Notes: generated by a model not told the origin, from the letters alone. Shown: positions 40,479-48,518, counted from the first letter of the stretch. The stretch: 64,000 nt of DNA from Leucobacter triazinivorans (GCF_004208635.1 NZ_CP035806.1:868001-932000), one strand, 5' to 3'. Numbers and translations: made by a program.

Positions 40479-41402
40479 TCAACCCGCGAGCAGCTCCTGC
40501 GTCGTCGCGCCGGCCAGCGACAGCGTGACCTGCGTTCCCCAGGGGTCGTCCACGACGATCGAGCGGCCCGTATCCGCGAACGCCACTCCCCGACCGCGCA
40601 GTCGTGCGGCGAGCGCGTCGAGATCTTCGCGCGCGGGCAGCGCGATCGCCACGTCTCCGAGCCCGAGGCGGGCACCGCGCGGGCCGGCGCCCAGACTGTT
40701 CCAGGTGTTCATCGCCACGTGGTGGTGGTAGCCGCCCGCCGAGGCGAACAGCGCGCCGGGGTATCCCGTGACGGTGGCCTCGAAGCCGAGCACGCCCACG
40801 TAGAAGTCGCGGGCGCGGGCGAGGTCGCCCACCTGCAGGTGGACGTGCCCCACCCCGCCGGACTGCCGTTCCGCGTGCGCCAGTACGGCCTCGTCGAGGT
40901 GAGCGGAGAGGTAGGCGTTGGGGTCGAGGGGCAGCGTATCCATACGGAGCTCGCCATTCTCATAGCTCCACGCGTTTCTGGGCCGGTCGACGTAGAGCTC
41001 GATCCCGTTGCCCTCGGGATCCGTGAAGTAGAACGCCTCGCTCACGAGGTGGTCGCTGGATCCGGCGAAGGTGCTGCGAGGATCCCTGGCGGCGCGGTAC
41101 ACCGTCGCCGCCAGGCTCGCAGCATCGTCGAAGAGGAACGCCGTGTGGAAGAGGCCGGCGTCGCGAGGATTCGTCGCGGGCAGGTCCGGCGTGTGCACGA
41201 GGCGCACCATCGGGGTGGTCCCCCGGCCGAGCACCCGGTGCACCTCGCGGCCGAGCGAGCGCTCCTCGATCGGCACGAGCGCGAGCGCGTGCTCATAGTA
41301 GGAGCTCATCCGCTCGAGATCGCCGACGCGCAGACTGACGGCGTCCATGGCGAGGTCGGCCGAAAGCGTGCGCTCGGAGACCGACGCGTTGTCCGGTGAC
41401 AT
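40479..41402 (-). CDS. VOC-family two-module dioxygenase/glyoxalase-like protein
   Basis: 307 aa with two vicinal-oxygen-chelate modules (about residues 18-150 and 170-290), resembling the CatE/MhqO-type extradiol dioxygenases of quinone and catechol defence. Likely metal ligands: His in VRLVHTPDL or GLFHTAF, His in VGHVHLQVGD, His in GYHHHVAMNTW, and Glu in GNGIELYVDRP. ATG at 41402 has GGAGGGG seven bases upstream. It follows the F420-reductase-like gene by 37 bp, next to a MarR gene, a setting known for MhqR-type regulons. Substrate not proven. Confidence 0.82.
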   Translation of the reverse strand: MSPDNASVSERTLSADLAMDAVSLRVGDLERMSSYYEHALALVPIEERSLGREVHRVLGRGTTPMVRLVHTPDLPATNPRDAGLFHTAFLFDDAASLAATVYRAARDPRSTFAGSSDHLVSEAFYFTDPEGNGIELYVDRPRNAWSYENGELRMDTLPLDPNAYLSAHLDEAVLAHAERQSGGVGHVHLQVGDLARARDFYVGVLGFEATVTGYPGALFASAGGYHHHVAMNTWNSLGAGPRGARLGLGDVAIALPAREDLDALAARLRGRGVAFADTGRSIVVDDPWGTQVTLSLAGATTQELLAG

Positions 41403-41439
41403 GGGTTCCCCTCCGTTCCGTGGTTTCGGGCGTTCGCGC

Positions 41440-42018
41440 TCAGGCCTCGACCGCGAATCCGCCGGTCCAGGAGATCGTCTCCCCGACCGCGAGCGTGAGC
41501 TGCAGGAAGCCGATCGCCTCGAGCTCGTGCGCGCGGGCGAGCGAACCGGCATCGATCGCACGGAGCCCGCCCGACACGACGTCGGCCATGAGCGTCGACT
41601 TCGCCTCGGCCGCATCGCCCGCGACCAGCACGGTGGTCGCACTGTCGCCCACCGTCCCCGAGGCGAGCGTCGCGGCGAAGTTCGTGTTGAAGGCCTTCAG
41701 CACCCGCGCGTCGGGCAGGGCCCGCTGGATCTCGGCGGCGGCCGAACTGCCGTCGGGCACGACCAGGCCGTCGAACGTCTCGAAGTCGAGCGGGTTGGTG
41801 ATGTCCACGACGATCCTGCCCGCGAGCTGGTCGCCGTAGGCGCCGAGGATCTCGGCGACCGCCGGATAGGGCACGGCGAGCACGACGACGTCGCCGGTCA
41901 CGGTCGCGCCGACACCCTGCTCGTGCGAGATGTGCTCGACGGATGCGCCGCCCTTCGCGAGGACGCCCCCGATCGCCTGGGCCATGTTGCCGGTGCCGAA
42001 GATGGTGTATGCGGTCAT
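41440..42018 (-). CDS. NADPH-dependent F420 reductase-like / NAD(P)-binding oxidoreductase
   Basis: 192 aa Rossmann protein. It starts MTAYTIFGTGNMAQAIG, with the dinucleotide motif GxGxxA, and continues VVVLAVPYPAV, DITNPLDFETFDGLVVPDGS and KAFNTNFA, the signature of the F420H2:NADP oxidoreductase-like group. ATG at 42018 has AAGGAG upstream. Whether it uses F420 or only NADP is uncertain; many short relatives of this type are MarR-controlled reductases. Divergent from the MarR-glutaredoxin gene, with two operator-like palindromes between. Confidence 0.8.
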   Translation of the reverse strand: MTAYTIFGTGNMAQAIGGVLAKGGASVEHISHEQGVGATVTGDVVVLAVPYPAVAEILGAYGDQLAGRIVVDITNPLDFETFDGLVVPDGSSAAAEIQRALPDARVLKAFNTNFAATLASGTVGDSATTVLVAGDAAEAKSTLMADVVSGGLRAIDAGSLARAHELEAIGFLQLTLAVGETISWTGGFAVEA

Positions 42019-42089
42019 TGCGCTGCTCTCCTTGAGTGTCGTGCGCCCCGGAAGGATCGTGTGATCGAACGGTGGGGCATCGGTATTAC

Positions 42090-42101
42090 TTGTAGGTACA
42101 A
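42090..42101. promoter_or_regulatory. Operator-like palindrome 1 (MarR site candidate)
   Basis: TTGTAGGTACAA: perfect 5-bp arms around GG. In the divergent region between the F420-reductase-like gene and the MarR gene; a related site lies 34 bp to the right. Confidence 0.6.
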
Positions 42102-42123
42102 CCAAATCATAGCCGCTATTTAC

Positions 42124-42135
42124 TTGCGGGTGCAA
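42124..42135. promoter_or_regulatory. Operator-like palindrome 2 (MarR site candidate)
   Basis: TTGCGGGTGCAA, with 4-bp arms TTGC/GCAA and the same TAC before it as site 1 (TACTTG...). It lies 21 bp before the MarR ATG at 42157, a fitting place for autorepression. Confidence 0.6.
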
Positions 42136-42156
42136 CTATTTCGATACGATGGCGGC

Positions 42157-43158
42157 ATGGCCCCGTCGCTCACCCACCCCGAACGCACCGCCGTCGCGCG
42201 ACTGCAGGCGCTGCTCGAGCTGCTGCCCGCGGCCCTCGACAAGCGGCTCGCACCAGCCGGAATCACAGCGTTCGAGTACACTCTGCTCGAGCGGCTCGCC
42301 GAGCAGGATCGGCGACGCATGCGCCTGAGCACCCTGGCATCGCGCACGAACGCCTCTCTCCCGCGCATCTCACGGGTCGCGTCGTCGCTCGAGCGCCGCG
42401 GCCTGATCGAGCGCGCATCGTGCTCGGAGGACGGTCGAGCGACGAACGCGGTGCTCACCGCGCACGGGGCCGAGACCTTCGAGCGTGCGCACGACGTCCA
42501 TGCCGAGGCCGTGCGCGCGCTGATCCTCGACGGCCTCGCCGCGCTCCCCGGCGACGGCGTCGACACGCTCTCCGAGCTCGCCTATGCGGTGCTCGGCAGT
42601 CTCGATCCCGACCGCGTGGGCGGCACCGGGGGCGCCGACGATGCTCACCCGAGCGTCCCGTGCGCGGCGGATCCGGCGGGTGGGGGTGCGAGTGCGGCAG
42701 GTGCGGACGCGGGTGCGGCGGATCCGGGTGCGCCGGGTGCGGACGCAGGTGCGGCGGGTGCGGCGGATCCGGAACGCCCCGCGTGCCCCGCCGATCCCGG
42801 TTCCGATGGCGTAGAGTCGGGTGCCATGGAATCCGAGGCGACGCACGACCGGGCCCCTGAGGCCGGCACCTCTGCCGCCGGTGCCCCCGCCGGCAGCACG
42901 ATCATCTTCGGCGCCGACTGGTGCGGCGACTGCCGCCGGGCGAAGCTCGTCTTCGATCGCGCGGGCGCGCCATACACCTATGTCGATCTGGTCCGGGATC
43001 CCGCGGCGGCGGAGGTCGCCCGCGACATCAGCGGCCGCACCAACATCCCGGTGATCCTCTACCCCGACCGCAGCCATCAGGTCGAACCCTCAAACGCCGA
43101 CATGCTGCGAAAGATCGACGAGCTGCGACTCGCCTCCCCGGCGGAGCCCCGGGCGTGA
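42157..43158 (+). CDS. MarR-family regulator in one frame with a C-terminal glutaredoxin domain
   Basis: A single open frame of 333 codons. Residues 1-150 are a MarR regulator (LSTLASRTNASLPRISRVAS helix-turn-helix; EDGRATNAVLTAHG wing). Residues about 155-220 are a Gly/Ala/Asp/Pro low-complexity linker. Residues about 250-330 are a glutaredoxin/mycoredoxin-like domain with FGADWCGDCRRAKLVF (redox CxxC) and SGRTNIPVILYPD (cis-Pro). It may be one fusion, or two genes: an ATG at 42826 follows a leaderless-type TAGAGT element and would give the glutaredoxin alone. No stop codon separates them. The next gene overlaps its stop as GTGA. Confidence 0.75.
   Translation: MAPSLTHPERTAVARLQALLELLPAALDKRLAPAGITAFEYTLLERLAEQDRRRMRLSTLASRTNASLPRISRVASSLERRGLIERASCSEDGRATNAVLTAHGAETFERAHDVHAEAVRALILDGLAALPGDGVDTLSELAYAVLGSLDPDRVGGTGGADDAHPSVPCAADPAGGGASAAGADAGAADPGAPGADAGAAGAADPERPACPADPGSDGVESGAMESEATHDRAPEAGTSAAGAPAGSTIIFGADWCGDCRRAKLVFDRAGAPYTYVDLVRDPAAAEVARDISGRTNIPVILYPDRSHQVEPSNADMLRKIDELRLASPAEPRA
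42676..42770 (+). repeat. GGTGCGG-type low-complexity repeat within the MarR-glutaredoxin linker
   Basis: Irregular 6-15-bp repetition of GGTGCGGC/GGATCCGGGTGC units encodes the Ala/Gly/Asp/Pro linker. Such repeats change length in multiples of three and could keep or lose the fusion frame. Confidence 0.6.
42812..42817 (+). promoter_or_regulatory. -10-like element before an internal glutaredoxin start
   Basis: TAGAGT lies 8 bases before the ATG at 42826, like the leaderless starts elsewhere in the window. It would allow a separate glutaredoxin (111 aa, 42826-43158). Confidence 0.4.
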
Positions 43159-44009
43159 AACTGCCCGAGCCGATCACGCTGGGCTCGGGCCTCACCGCCG
43201 AGATCGAGGAGGACCGCTGGGTGCCCGGCGCCGTGCAGCTGCTCGTCGACGGCACCCCCCAGTCGCACGTGAACCTGCGCGACCCCTCGGAGCTCTTCTT
43301 CGAGTACATCCGCCGCATCGGGCACGTCATCGACCTCTTCCGCCCCGCGGCGCAGCCCGTCTCGGCGCTGCACCTCGGCGGGGGCGCCTTCACCCTGCCT
43401 CGCTACATCGAGGCCACCCGGCCGGGCAGTCGGCAGCAGGTCGTGGAGATCGAAGGCGCGCTCGTCGACCTCGTCCGCGAGGCCGCTCCGCTGCCGAAGC
43501 GTGCGAGCATCCGAGTACGGCGCGGCGATGCGCGCGAGGTGCTCGCACGCCTGCCGGAGGGCATGCGAGGCGCGATGGACCTCGTGGTCGTCGACATCTT
43601 CGCGGGGGCGCGCACTCCCGCGCACGTCTCGAGCGTCGAATTCTATGAGCTGGTGCGGCCGCTGCTCTCCCCCGACGGCCTCGTCGTCGTCAACGCCGCC
43701 GACGGTCAGGGACTGCCGTTCGTGCGCGGACAGGCCGCGACGCTCGCCAGCCTGTTCCCCGAGGTGGTCGCGATCGCCGAGCCGCAGGTGCTGAAGGGCC
43801 GCCGCTTCGGCAACGTCGTGTTCGTCGCCGCTGCCGGCCGCGGCGCCCCGCTCGACTGGCTGCCGCGCCTGCTCGCGGGGGGTCCGCACCCGGCGCGCAT
43901 GCTCGCGGGGCGCGAGTTCGACGAGCTGCTGCGCGGTGCGGCACCCGTGACGGACGCGACCGCCGCGGATTCGCCCGCGCCGGCGCGCGAACTGTTCGAG
44001 CGGAACTGA
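43155..44009 (+). CDS. Spermidine synthase-like methyltransferase-fold protein
   Basis: 284 aa with the polyamine-synthase/SAM-binding Rossmann fold: ALHLGGGAFTLPRYIE (glycine loop), VVEIEGALVDLVRE (acidic residue after strand 2), RRGDAREVLARL, and DLVVVDIFAGARTPAHVSS. The N-terminal SpeE dimerization domain is reduced, so it may not make polyamines; many such actinobacterial proteins have no assigned reaction. The GTG at 43155 overlaps the preceding stop (GTGA), so it is co-translated with the redox gene. Confidence 0.82.
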   Translation: MKLPEPITLGSGLTAEIEEDRWVPGAVQLLVDGTPQSHVNLRDPSELFFEYIRRIGHVIDLFRPAAQPVSALHLGGGAFTLPRYIEATRPGSRQQVVEIEGALVDLVREAAPLPKRASIRVRRGDAREVLARLPEGMRGAMDLVVVDIFAGARTPAHVSSVEFYELVRPLLSPDGLVVVNAADGQGLPFVRGQAATLASLFPEVVAIAEPQVLKGRRFGNVVFVAAAGRGAPLDWLPRLLAGGPHPARMLAGREFDELLRGAAPVTDATAADSPAPARELFERN

Positions 44010-44113
44010 GGTGCGCGTCGTCGCAGCGCGCGCCGGCCGCGCCGAGCGCCGGAAGCACCGGGAGCGCGTGACGCACGTGACGCAGGGAATCCCCGCCGTG
44101 CACGGGGCGCCCC

Positions 44114-44572
44114 GTGGCTGAGCTCGCCCGCGTGCGGATCTGGGCCGAGGCCCTGATCCGCCTGCACCTCGATCCGCAGACGTGGAGCTTCGGCTTCGAC
44201 CACGCCAAGCGCCGCGCGGGGCTCTGCAACTACACCGAGCGCCGCATCACCGTATCGCGCTATCTGGCCGAGAAATTCGACGACGACGAGATCCACCAGG
44301 TGCTGCTGCACGAGGTCGCGCATGCCATGGCCGGCGCTGCGGCCGGGCACGGGCCGCGCTGGAAGCGGATCGCGGCGCAGATCGGATACGTCGGCGGACG
44401 CACGCACGACGGCGAGATCGCCCACGAGCGCGCCCCGTGGATCGGCGCGTGCCCCGCGGGGCACGCGCACTACCGCTTCCGGCGTCCCACCCGCGCTGCC
44501 TCATGCGGACGGTGCGCTCGCGGCTTTTCGGACGCCCACCTCATCGAGTGGCGCAAGCGCCCGGAGCTCTGA
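44114..44572 (+). CDS. SprT-like metallopeptidase-domain protein
   Basis: 152 aa SprT-family zinc protein. The metal site is HEVAHAMAGAAAGHGPRWK (HExxH plus a third His in GHG). A C-terminal zinc-ribbon-like segment has GACPAGH and ASCGRCARGF. The eukaryotic relative Spartan cleaves DNA-protein crosslinks; the bacterial role is unproven. Start GTG at 44114; no clear ribosome site. 104 bp after the spermidine-synthase-like gene, same strand. Confidence 0.87.
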   Translation: MAELARVRIWAEALIRLHLDPQTWSFGFDHAKRRAGLCNYTERRITVSRYLAEKFDDDEIHQVLLHEVAHAMAGAAAGHGPRWKRIAAQIGYVGGRTHDGEIAHERAPWIGACPAGHAHYRFRRPTRAASCGRCARGFSDAHLIEWRKRPEL

Positions 44573-44690
44573 TTCCCCGGGCGGCGGCCCATAGGGCAGG
44601 ATCCGGCGCCGCACGGTGCGCTCCCGGGGCGACGGGCGAGATCCGACGCACGACGTTCCGGACGCGCGTCGTCGCGATCCCGCGGCCCGG

Positions 44691-45266
44691 TCAGTAGCCG
44701 ACCGTCGACAGCGCCTGCCGCAGCAGAGCGCCCCGCCCACCGGGCAGCTCATCGAGGGTGTCCGGCGCGAGCGCCTCTTCCGGCGACATCCAGCTGACCT
44801 CGAGCGCGTCCTGCCGCGGGTTGCACGTGCCGGTCACCGGAACGACGTAGACGAGAGACACCGCGTGCTGCCGCTCGTCGACGAACGACGAGATCCCCGG
44901 CATGGGGAAGTACTCGGCGATCTGAGCCGGCACGAGAGCGGTGGGCATCTGCGGGAACGCCATCGGCCCGAGATCGTTCTCGAGGTGCCGGAACAGCGCC
45001 TCGCGCAGCGTCTCCCCGTAGCGCACCCGCCCCGAGATGAGCGCGCGCGTCATCACCCCGTCCGGCGTGCTGCGCAGCAGCAGCCCCACCTCGATCACCT
45101 GGCCGAGCCCGTCGAGGCGCACCGGAACCGCCTCGACGTAGACCACGGGGAGCCGCCCGCGCACGAAGCTCAACTCGTCGTCGCTCAACCACCCCGGGTT
45201 CCCCGCGGGTGCGGGGCGATCCTCGGGCCCTTCGGGATCGGGAAGCTCGGCCGTGTCGATGCTCAT
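44691..45266 (-). CDS. DUF4916-type Nudix-fold protein with degenerate catalytic box
   Basis: 191 aa Nudix-fold protein. The region corresponding to the Nudix box is GRVRYGETLREALFRHLEND: the G and first E are kept, but the REUxEE metal-binding glutamates are replaced (His, Asn, Asp), so pyrophosphohydrolase activity is doubtful. Start ATG at 45266 gives MSIDTAELPDPEG; AAGAAT lies 6 bases upstream and may be a leaderless -10. Convergent with the SprT-like gene. Confidence 0.8.
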   Translation of the reverse strand: MSIDTAELPDPEGPEDRPAPAGNPGWLSDDELSFVRGRLPVVYVEAVPVRLDGLGQVIEVGLLLRSTPDGVMTRALISGRVRYGETLREALFRHLENDLGPMAFPQMPTALVPAQIAEYFPMPGISSFVDERQHAVSLVYVVPVTGTCNPRQDALEVSWMSPEEALAPDTLDELPGGRGALLRQALSTVGY

Positions 45267-45382
45267 GCTGCCATTCTTGCACCCGCCGGGATTCCCCGGT
45301 CTCCCGGAGGCCCGCGGCGAGTCGGCGGCACACGCCGCACGTTCGGCGAGGGCGCGCTCCGGCGCCGTCCGCAGCACGTGGG

Positions 45383-45388
45383 TAGGCT
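45383..45388 (+). promoter_or_regulatory. -10 element of leaderless start (amidase gene)
   Basis: TAGGCT with 6 bases to the ATG at 45395. No ribosome site precedes the ATG. The same hexamer/spacing recurs at several genes here. Confidence 0.6.
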
Positions 45389-45394
45389 GAACGC

Positions 45395-46273
45395 ATGAAT
45401 GCGAGCACCGACACCCCCACTCGCCGCGTCGCTCTCGTGCAGGTCGCGAGCCCCTCGGACGAGTCGCGCGAAGCCCGCATCGAGCGGGTCGAGCAGGTGC
45501 TGCGACGGCACCCCGACGTCGATCTCTTCGTGCTCCCCGAGCTGTGGAGCGCCGGGTACTTCTCCTTCGAGCGCTACGAGGAGCTGGCCGAAACCCTCGA
45601 CGGCCCCACGGTCGCGATGGCCCGCCGCGTGGCCCGCGACCTCGGGGCCTCGATCCACCTGGGCAGCATCGTCGAGCACGGCAGCGACGGGGCGCTCCAC
45701 AACACCGCCGTGCTCATCGACGGGACGGGCCGGATCGCGCAGACCTACCGCAAGATCCACGTCTTCGGCTATCAGTCGCTCGAGTCCGAGCTGCTCACCC
45801 CGGGAACCTCGCTCAGCGTGGTCGCCGGCCCGCTCGGTCCCACCGCGGGCACCACCTGCTACGACCTGCGCTTCCCCGGCCTCTGGCAGGAGCTGAGCGC
45901 CCGCGGCGCGGAAGCCGTCATCGTGCCGGCGGCGTGGCCCGCGGCGCGCCGCGAGCACTGGTGCCTGCTCACCCAGGCCCGGGCCGTCGAGCACCAGCTG
46001 TGGGTGCTCGCCTGCAACGCCTGCGGCAGCCAGGGCGACCCGGACGCGCCGGTGCAGTTGGGCGGATTCAGCCGCGTCGTCGACCCGTCGGGCCGCGTGG
46101 TGGCGGAGTGCGGCGACGGCGAGGAGGTGCTCGTGGTCGACCTCGACCCGGCGCGCGTCGCCGAGGTGCGCGCCGAGTTCCCGGTCATCGCCGACCGTCT
46201 GAGCACCGCGGACTACGCGGCGCTCGGCTCGGATCCGGGCGAGGGCACCGCGGTGCACGCGGCTGCCACCTGA
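45395..46273 (+). CDS. Carbon-nitrogen hydrolase (nitrilase-family amidase)
   Basis: 292 aa omega-amidase-like enzyme cleaving a non-peptide C-N bond. The catalytic triad is complete: Glu49 (FVLPELWSAGYF), Lys120 (YRKIHVFGY), and Cys155 (TCYDLRFPGLW). The length fits the predicted-amidase (YafV/Nit-like) branch. ATG at 45395 has a leaderless -10. Ends 4 bp from the convergent CapA-like gene. Substrate unknown; 2-oxoglutaramate or a dipeptide-like amide are typical of relatives. Confidence 0.9.
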   Translation: MNASTDTPTRRVALVQVASPSDESREARIERVEQVLRRHPDVDLFVLPELWSAGYFSFERYEELAETLDGPTVAMARRVARDLGASIHLGSIVEHGSDGALHNTAVLIDGTGRIAQTYRKIHVFGYQSLESELLTPGTSLSVVAGPLGPTAGTTCYDLRFPGLWQELSARGAEAVIVPAAWPAARREHWCLLTQARAVEHQLWVLACNACGSQGDPDAPVQLGGFSRVVDPSGRVVAECGDGEEVLVVDLDPARVAEVRAEFPVIADRLSTADYAALGSDPGEGTAVHAAAT

Positions 46274-46277
46274 AGCT

Positions 46278-47522
46278 CTAGCGCTCGACGATTGTGACGT
46301 CGGGCCCGAGGATCGCGGCAGACGCTGCGATCTGCTGCTCGGGCGTCACGCCGAAGCGCGTGCGCTGCAGCAGCTCGGCCGAGTCGGCGAGCGGGGTGAT
46401 CGACAGGCCGTGCCTCGCCGGCAGATCACCCGCGGCCTCCTCCTCGGCCGTCCAGTCGTAGTGCATGTAGGTGAGGATCGCGCTGGGGCGCTCCACCCGC
46501 ACCTCCCCCGCGTCGTCGCGCGCCAGCTCGAAGCCGGCGATGACGCCGGTGCGCTGGTCGAGTGTGAGCTGGGTGCTGAGCATGTTGCCGATCGAGTACC
46601 ACACGAGCGTGCGGCCGCCGTCGGCGCGGTCGAGCCAGGCCACCGGCTGCAGCACGTGCGGCCCCGTGCCGATGATCACATCGGCGCCGAGATCGGCGAC
46701 CCGCTGCGCGAAGGCCTGCTGCTGGCCGTTCACGTCGTGCGAGTCCTCGGTGCCCCAGTGCGCCGAGACGATCACCACGTCGGCCTGATCCCGCGCCTGC
46801 GCCATGAGGTCATTCACCAGCGCGTCGTCGCCCATCATGTTGAGCGTGACGCCGTCGATGGGCGCGTTCGAGTACTCCGCGAACGAGACGAGCGCGATCC
46901 GCACCCCGTCCCGTTCGAGCACGGTCGGCGCCCGCTGCTCCTCCGCGCTGCGGTTGGCGCCGGCGACCACCGCGGGTGCGAGGCCGTCCCAGGCGGCGCG
47001 GGTGGCGGCGACCCCGGCCGTCCCCTTGTCGGCGGTGTGGTTGGTGGCGAGGTTGACGAGATCGCAGCCGGCCGCGCCCTGCAGATCGCGCGCGAACTCG
47101 ACCGGCGCGTTGAACGTGGGGTAGCCGCTGATGCCGAACTCCACCCCGGCGCTCGGCACCTCCTGGTTGCAGAACGTGACGTCCGCAGCGTCGAGCTGCG
47201 TGCGGATGCCGTCGAAGAAGGGGGCGTAGTCGTAGCCGCCGTCGCGCTCAGCGTTCGCATTGACCGAATCGTGCGGCAGCATGTCGCCCATTGCGATGAC
47301 CTGCAGCGGTTGCGGATCCTCGGGCTCGGCGATGGCGGGTTCGTCGGCGCCCTCCTCGGCGGGCGGCTCGGGGCTCGGTGTCGCGGTGGGTGCGGGATCC
47401 GGGCCCCCGCCCAGCAGCATCGCCGTGGCGACCCCGGCACCCGCGAGCACGAGCGCCGCCGCCGTGATCGTGATGAAGAGCCGCGTCCTGCGCGGAAGCC
47501 GTGGGCGGGGTTCGTCGCTCAT
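46278..47522 (-). CDS. CapA/PGA_cap-family metallophosphatase-fold protein
   Basis: 414 aa. N-terminal cytoplasmic basic stretch, one membrane helix (about residues 15-37), then a Pro/Glu-rich spacer and a CapA-like domain outside the cell. Motifs: AMGDMLPHDSVNANAE, FCNQEVPSAG, LVNLATNHTADKGTAGV, VSAHWGTEDSHDVNGQQQ, and IIGTGPHVLQPV. CapA acts in poly-gamma-glutamate capsule export in Bacillus, but most actinobacterial members lack the other cap genes, as here. The start is ATG at 47522, with a leaderless TAGGCT 7 bases upstream. Confidence 0.88.
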   Translation of the reverse strand: MSDEPRPRLPRRTRLFITITAAALVLAGAGVATAMLLGGGPDPAPTATPSPEPPAEEGADEPAIAEPEDPQPLQVIAMGDMLPHDSVNANAERDGGYDYAPFFDGIRTQLDAADVTFCNQEVPSAGVEFGISGYPTFNAPVEFARDLQGAAGCDLVNLATNHTADKGTAGVAATRAAWDGLAPAVVAGANRSAEEQRAPTVLERDGVRIALVSFAEYSNAPIDGVTLNMMGDDALVNDLMAQARDQADVVIVSAHWGTEDSHDVNGQQQAFAQRVADLGADVIIGTGPHVLQPVAWLDRADGGRTLVWYSIGNMLSTQLTLDQRTGVIAGFELARDDAGEVRVERPSAILTYMHYDWTAEEEAAGDLPARHGLSITPLADSAELLQRTRFGVTPEQQIAASAAILGPDVTIVER

Positions 47523-47529
47523 GGAGTCC

Positions 47530-47535
47530 AGCCTA
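47530..47535 (-). promoter_or_regulatory. -10 element of leaderless start (CapA-like gene)
   Basis: Minus-strand TAGGCT, 7 bases from the ATG at 47522; no ribosome site between. Confidence 0.6.
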
Positions 47536-47578
47536 CGCACTCCCGCGCCCGGTCGAGGCGGATCGGGATCTGCGCCAT

Positions 47579-47653
47579 TCGTGCAGGAGATCACCGCTCG
47601 TGCGGGCCGACACGCCGTGATCCCGCCCGAATAGGCGAGGATCTCCTGCACGA
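47579..47653. repeat. 75-bp inverted-repeat element between divergent genes
   Basis: Perfect 14-bp ends TCGTGCAGGAGATC (47579-47592) and GATCTCCTGCACGA (47640-47653), with 47 bases between. The inner part has CGTGCGGG/CCCGC complementarity. It looks like a non-coding palindromic (REP/MITE-like) element lying between the promoters of the CapA-like and VanY-like genes. Confidence 0.75.
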
Positions 47654-47728
47654 CGGGCGAGCTCTCGGTGCGCGTGCGACCGGGCACCGACGGGGCGCCG
47701 ACCGGCAGTCGGCGGGTGCGAGGAGGAT

Positions 47729-47734
47729 TAGGCT
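47729..47734 (+). promoter_or_regulatory. -10 element of leaderless start (VanY-like gene)
   Basis: TAGGCT with 7 bases to the ATG at 47742. The intervening GAGGGGC could alternatively be read as a weak ribosome site. Confidence 0.5.
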
Positions 47735-47741
47735 GAGGGGC

Positions 47742-48515
47742 ATGATCCGCCCTCGCACTCGCGCCGCGGCCCTGCTGCTCTGCGCCTGCCTGCCGCTGCT
47801 CGCCGCATGCGCTCCCGAGCCCGCCCCGTCCCCGGCGCAGGAGACGCCCGCTCCGGAGCCGACCACCGAGCCGAGCGCCGCTCCGGACGAGCCCGAGGAA
47901 CCCGCCTTCGATCGGCAGGCGCACTCGATCGACGATCCCGCCTCGATCTGGGTCGTCAGCAACAAGCTGCGCCCGCTCTCCCCCGCCGACTTCGCTCCCG
48001 CCGACCTCTCGATGCCGGAGGGCGTCGAGAACGAGTTCTCCCAGCCGCTGCGCGAACCGGCCGCGCGCGCGGTCGAGTCGCTCGTCGCCGCGGCCGCGGC
48101 AGAGGGCCTGACCGTGCGCATCATCAGCGCCTACCGCGACTACGCCACGCAAGTCGGGCTGTACGACGGGTATGTGGCGCGCGACGGGCAGGCGGCCGCC
48201 GACACGTATTCGGCCCGGCCCGGGCACTCCGAGCACCAGACGGGCCTGGCCGTCGACTTCGACGACCACGGCGCCTGCTACCTCGCCTCTTGCTTCGGCG
48301 AGACGCCGGCCGGCGCCTGGCTGGCCGAGAACGCGGCCGAGCACGGCTTCGTGCTGCGCTACCCGGAGGGCAAGCAGGAGATCACCGGCTTCATGCCCGA
48401 ACCGTGGCACTTCCGCTACGTCGGCACCGAACTCGCCCAGGAGATGCGGGCGACCGGGGTGACCACCCTCGAGGAGTTCTTCGGCCTCCCCGCGGCGCCC
48501 GGGTACGCGGAGTAG
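47742..48515 (+). CDS. D-alanyl-D-alanine carboxypeptidase, VanY/LdcB type (lipoprotein)
   Basis: 257 aa peptidoglycan carboxypeptidase of the M15B family. The lipoprotein signal ends LLAAC (Cys23), then a Pro/Glu/Thr-rich spacer. The zinc and catalytic motifs are SARPGHSEHQTGLAVDF and MPEPWHFRYVG, with ISAYRDYATQ earlier. It would trim cell-wall stem peptides at the outer membrane face. No resistance genes (vanH/A/X) are linked, so a housekeeping wall role is more likely than glycopeptide resistance. Confidence 0.9.
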   Translation: MIRPRTRAAALLLCACLPLLAACAPEPAPSPAQETPAPEPTTEPSAAPDEPEEPAFDRQAHSIDDPASIWVVSNKLRPLSPADFAPADLSMPEGVENEFSQPLREPAARAVESLVAAAAAEGLTVRIISAYRDYATQVGLYDGYVARDGQAAADTYSARPGHSEHQTGLAVDFDDHGACYLASCFGETPAGAWLAENAAEHGFVLRYPEGKQEITGFMPEPWHFRYVGTELAQEMRATGVTTLEEFFGLPAAPGYAE

Positions 48516-48518
48516 GCT
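48513..48518 (+). promoter_or_regulatory. -10 element of leaderless start (Nudix gene)
   Basis: TAGGCT with 6 bases to the GTG at 48525; it overlaps the stop codon of the VanY-like gene (TAG 48513-48515). Confidence 0.55.

Noticed and set aside
46410..47741. Long plus-strand frame leading into the VanY-like gene
   Set aside because: Antisense to the CapA-like gene; the lipoprotein signal starting at 47742 shows the true start.
47742..48515. Glycopeptide-resistance VanY
   Set aside because: Only the M15B carboxypeptidase fold is present; no vanH, vanA, vanX or vanRS genes are nearby.
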